From assembly GCA_030610155.1 (NCBI GenBank), contig JAUWSG010000005.1:1-46148 (forward strand): a stretch of DNA of 46,148 nucleotides, in the 5' to 3' direction. The translations under genes were made by a program, and so were the position numbers. Shown here one piece after another: positions 44,489 through 46,148 of this stretch; the first letter of the stretch is position 1, and the number at the start of each line of letters is the position of its first letter. The notes under the pieces are model-generated. The model was not told the DNA's origin. It made no database searches and was given only the letters and a program-made list of their open reading frames with translations. The DNA comes from Gammaproteobacteria bacterium. GTDB taxonomy: Bacteria; Pseudomonadota; Gammaproteobacteria; SG8-11.

Positions 44489-46148
44489 ATGAGCGTCGAA
44501 GCACATAAAGAAACACTGGGTTTCCAGGCAGAAGTTAAACAGCTTTTACAATTAATGATTAATTCCTTATACAGCAATAAGGAAATTTTTCTGCGTGAGC
44601 TTGTTTCTAATTCAGCTGATGCGGCTGACAAACTAAGGTTTGAGGCCTTAAGTGATGACGCGTTATTTGAAGAGGATCCGGATCTTAAGATCCGGGTTTC
44701 TTTTGATAAAGACACCAAAACGGTAAAGATAGAAGATAATGGTATTGGTATGTCACGGCAGGAGGTCATTGATAATGTCGGTACGATAGCCAAATCCGGT
44801 ACACGGCAATTTCTTGATTCTCTTACTGGTGATCAGGCTAAAGATTCAAATCTTATCGGGCAATTTGGTGTTGGTTTGTATTCAGCATTTATCGTTGCAG
44901 ACAAACTGACGCTTGATACGCGCCGGGCCGGTCTGGGTGCTGAACATGGCGTGCGTTGGGTGTCTGCTGGTGAAGGTGAATACACCATTGAAACAATCGA
45001 AAAAAAGGACAGAGGTACAAGTATTACCCTGCATTTACGCGAAGCAGAAGATGAATTTCTGGATGGAATGCGCCTGAGAAGTATTATTCAAAAATATTCG
45101 GACCATATTATGTGCCCCATTCTCATGGAAAAAGAAGAGTTTGATGACAAGGGTGAAAAGAAGGCAGGCAATGAAGACGAGACAGTAAACAGTGCTTCTG
45201 CATTGTGGGCAAAGTCGAAGAGTGAGATCACAGAAGAAGAGTACAATGAATTTTATAAACACGTTGCGCATGATTTTGAAGATCCGTTATTACATTTGCA
45301 TAGCCGTGTAGAAGGTAAACTGGAATATTCTTCTCTGCTTTATTTGCCCAAAAAGGCACCGTTTGATATGTGGAACCGTGAATCGCGCCACGGTGTTAAA
45401 CTCTATGTTAAACGAGTATTTATCATGGATGATGCAGAGCAACTTATGCCCGGGTATCTGCGGTTCGTACGGGGTGTAATTGATACCAATGATCTGCCGT
45501 TAAATGTTTCCCGGGAGATATTGCAAAAGAACAAGGTGATCGACAGTATTCGAAGTGGTTCGGTCAAGAAGATACTGGGTGCCCTGGAGAAGCTGGCAAA
45601 AAATGAGAAAGAAAAATATGCTGAATTCTGGGAACAATTTGGCAATGTGATCAAGGAAGGCCCGGGAGAAGATTTTTCCAATCGCGATAAAATTGCAAAA
45701 TTATTACGCTTTTCATCTACTCATACGGATAACGAAATACAGGATGTATCACTGGAAGATTATCTTTCGAGAATGAAAGAAGGGCAGGACAATATTTATT
45801 ATATAACGGCCGAAAACTTCACTACCGCCAAAAACAGTCCCCATCTGGAAGTATTTCGACAAAAAGGACTGGAAGCTTTGATCTTATCTGATCGTGTAGA
45901 TGAGTGGCTAATGTCATCTCTCACTGAGTTTGATGGTAAACATTTTCAGTCTGTTACCAAGGGTGAGCTGGATCTGGGTGACGTTGAAGACGAAAAAGAG
46001 AAAGAGCAAAAAGAAAAAACTAAAGGGGAATTCAAGGAGCTGGTTGGGAAAATCCAGGAAACCCTTAAGGATGACGTAAAAGAAGTACGTATGACTAATC
46101 GGTTAACTACTTCTCCCGCTTGTCTTGTTAATGAAGCATATGACATGA
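44489..46148 (+). CDS. htpG: Chaperone protein HtpG (Hsp90), 3' end beyond window
   Basis: 553 codons are visible and the frame is open at the window edge; family members have ~630 residues. The GHKL ATPase domain shows [28 protein letters not shown] and [11 protein letters not shown]. The middle domain contains [20 protein letters not shown] and [16 protein letters not shown], followed by the charged segment [13 protein letters not shown]. It is a cytosolic ATP-dependent chaperone. AAGGAG lies twelve bases before the ATG, longer than usual, yet [16 protein letters not shown] is the normal N-terminus. A sigma-32 promoter stands upstream. Confidence 0.96.
   Translation, partial: MSVEAHKETLGFQAEVKQLLQLMINSLYSNKEIFLRELVSNSADAADKLRFEALSDDALFEEDPDLKIRVSFDKDTKTVKIEDNGIGMSRQEVIDNVGTIAKSGTRQFLDSLTGDQAKDSNLIGQFGVGLYSAFIVADKLTLDTRRAGLGAEHGVRWVSAGEGEYTIETIEKKDRGTSITLHLREAEDEFLDGMRLRSIIQKYSDHIMCPILMEKEEFDDKGEKKAGNEDETVNSASALWAKSKSEITEEEYNEFYKHVAHDFEDPLLHLHSRVEGKLEYSSLLYLPKKAPFDMWNRESRHGVKLYVKRVFIMDDAEQLMPGYLRFVRGVIDTNDLPLNVSREILQKNKVIDSIRSGSVKKILGALEKLAKNEKEKYAEFWEQFGNVIKEGPGEDFSNRDKIAKLLRFSSTHTDNEIQDVSLEDYLSRMKEGQDNIYYITAENFTTAKNSPHLEVFRQKGLEALILSDRVDEWLMSSLTEFDGKHFQSVTKGELDLGDVEDEKEKEQKEKTKGEFKELVGKIQETLKDDVKEVRMTNRLTTSPACLVNEAYDM

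Overview
The window reads as chromosomal DNA of a moderately AT-rich gammaproteobacterium. The evidence is the neighbourhood ubiK-comM beside glnK-amtB, a biosynthetic speA next to speE, FetAB, short-form Gnd with Zwf/Pgl/Glk, and a full glycogen gene set. I cannot name a genus. About thirty-three protein genes are present; those at both edges (a subtilisin-like protease on the left, htpG on the right) are cut by the window. I found no rRNA, tRNA, CRISPR array, prophage or transposase gene.

Layout. 1-2621 (-): a secreted S8 protease with a tail of tandem Ig-like repeats. 3026-5886: divergent speA and speE (polyamines). 6276-8567: a DUF4124 protein, the FetA/FetB ABC exporter and a divergent CDGSH Fe-S protein. 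8907-10562 (-): glnK-amtB behind a clear sigma-54 promoter. 10934-13039 (+): ubiK and comM. 13236-15123 (-): a PagP-like outer-membrane barrel and a Sel1-repeat protein. 15582-32020: a carbohydrate block holding pgl-glk, gnd-zwf, a small SAP-domain protein, glgA, glgB, glgC-GH57, malQ and glgP. Together these make and break glycogen and feed glucose into the oxidative pentose phosphate route. 32588-38677 (+): a signalling cluster of TonB-dependent receptor, YfiR-like periplasmic protein, histidine kinase, REC-HD-GYP regulator and a lone receiver. 38797-44239 (-): ppsA and a giant membrane protein fused to a spermidine-synthase-like domain. 44489-end (+): htpG behind a heat-shock promoter.

The intergenic spaces of the left half are full of repeats. 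Six copies of a ~136-bp element with terminal inverted repeats (a MITE-like family) lie between 5.9 and 15.5 kb, two pairs of them in tandem and one inverted. Many are flanked by short AGCACTTA-type motifs. A second family of long palindromes built on a CGCAAAGGCGCAAAG core occurs at 11.2, 13.05 and 27.6 kb, and one copy carries a nested hairpin insertion. A third long palindrome sits between convergent glk and zwf.

The most interesting candidate system is the 32.6-38.7 kb signalling cluster. It has the parts for an outer-membrane to periplasm to kinase to c-di-GMP route, in which a YfiR-like protein is coupled to a histidine kinase instead of a diguanylate cyclase. Two receivers with nearly identical first helices suggest a branched output.
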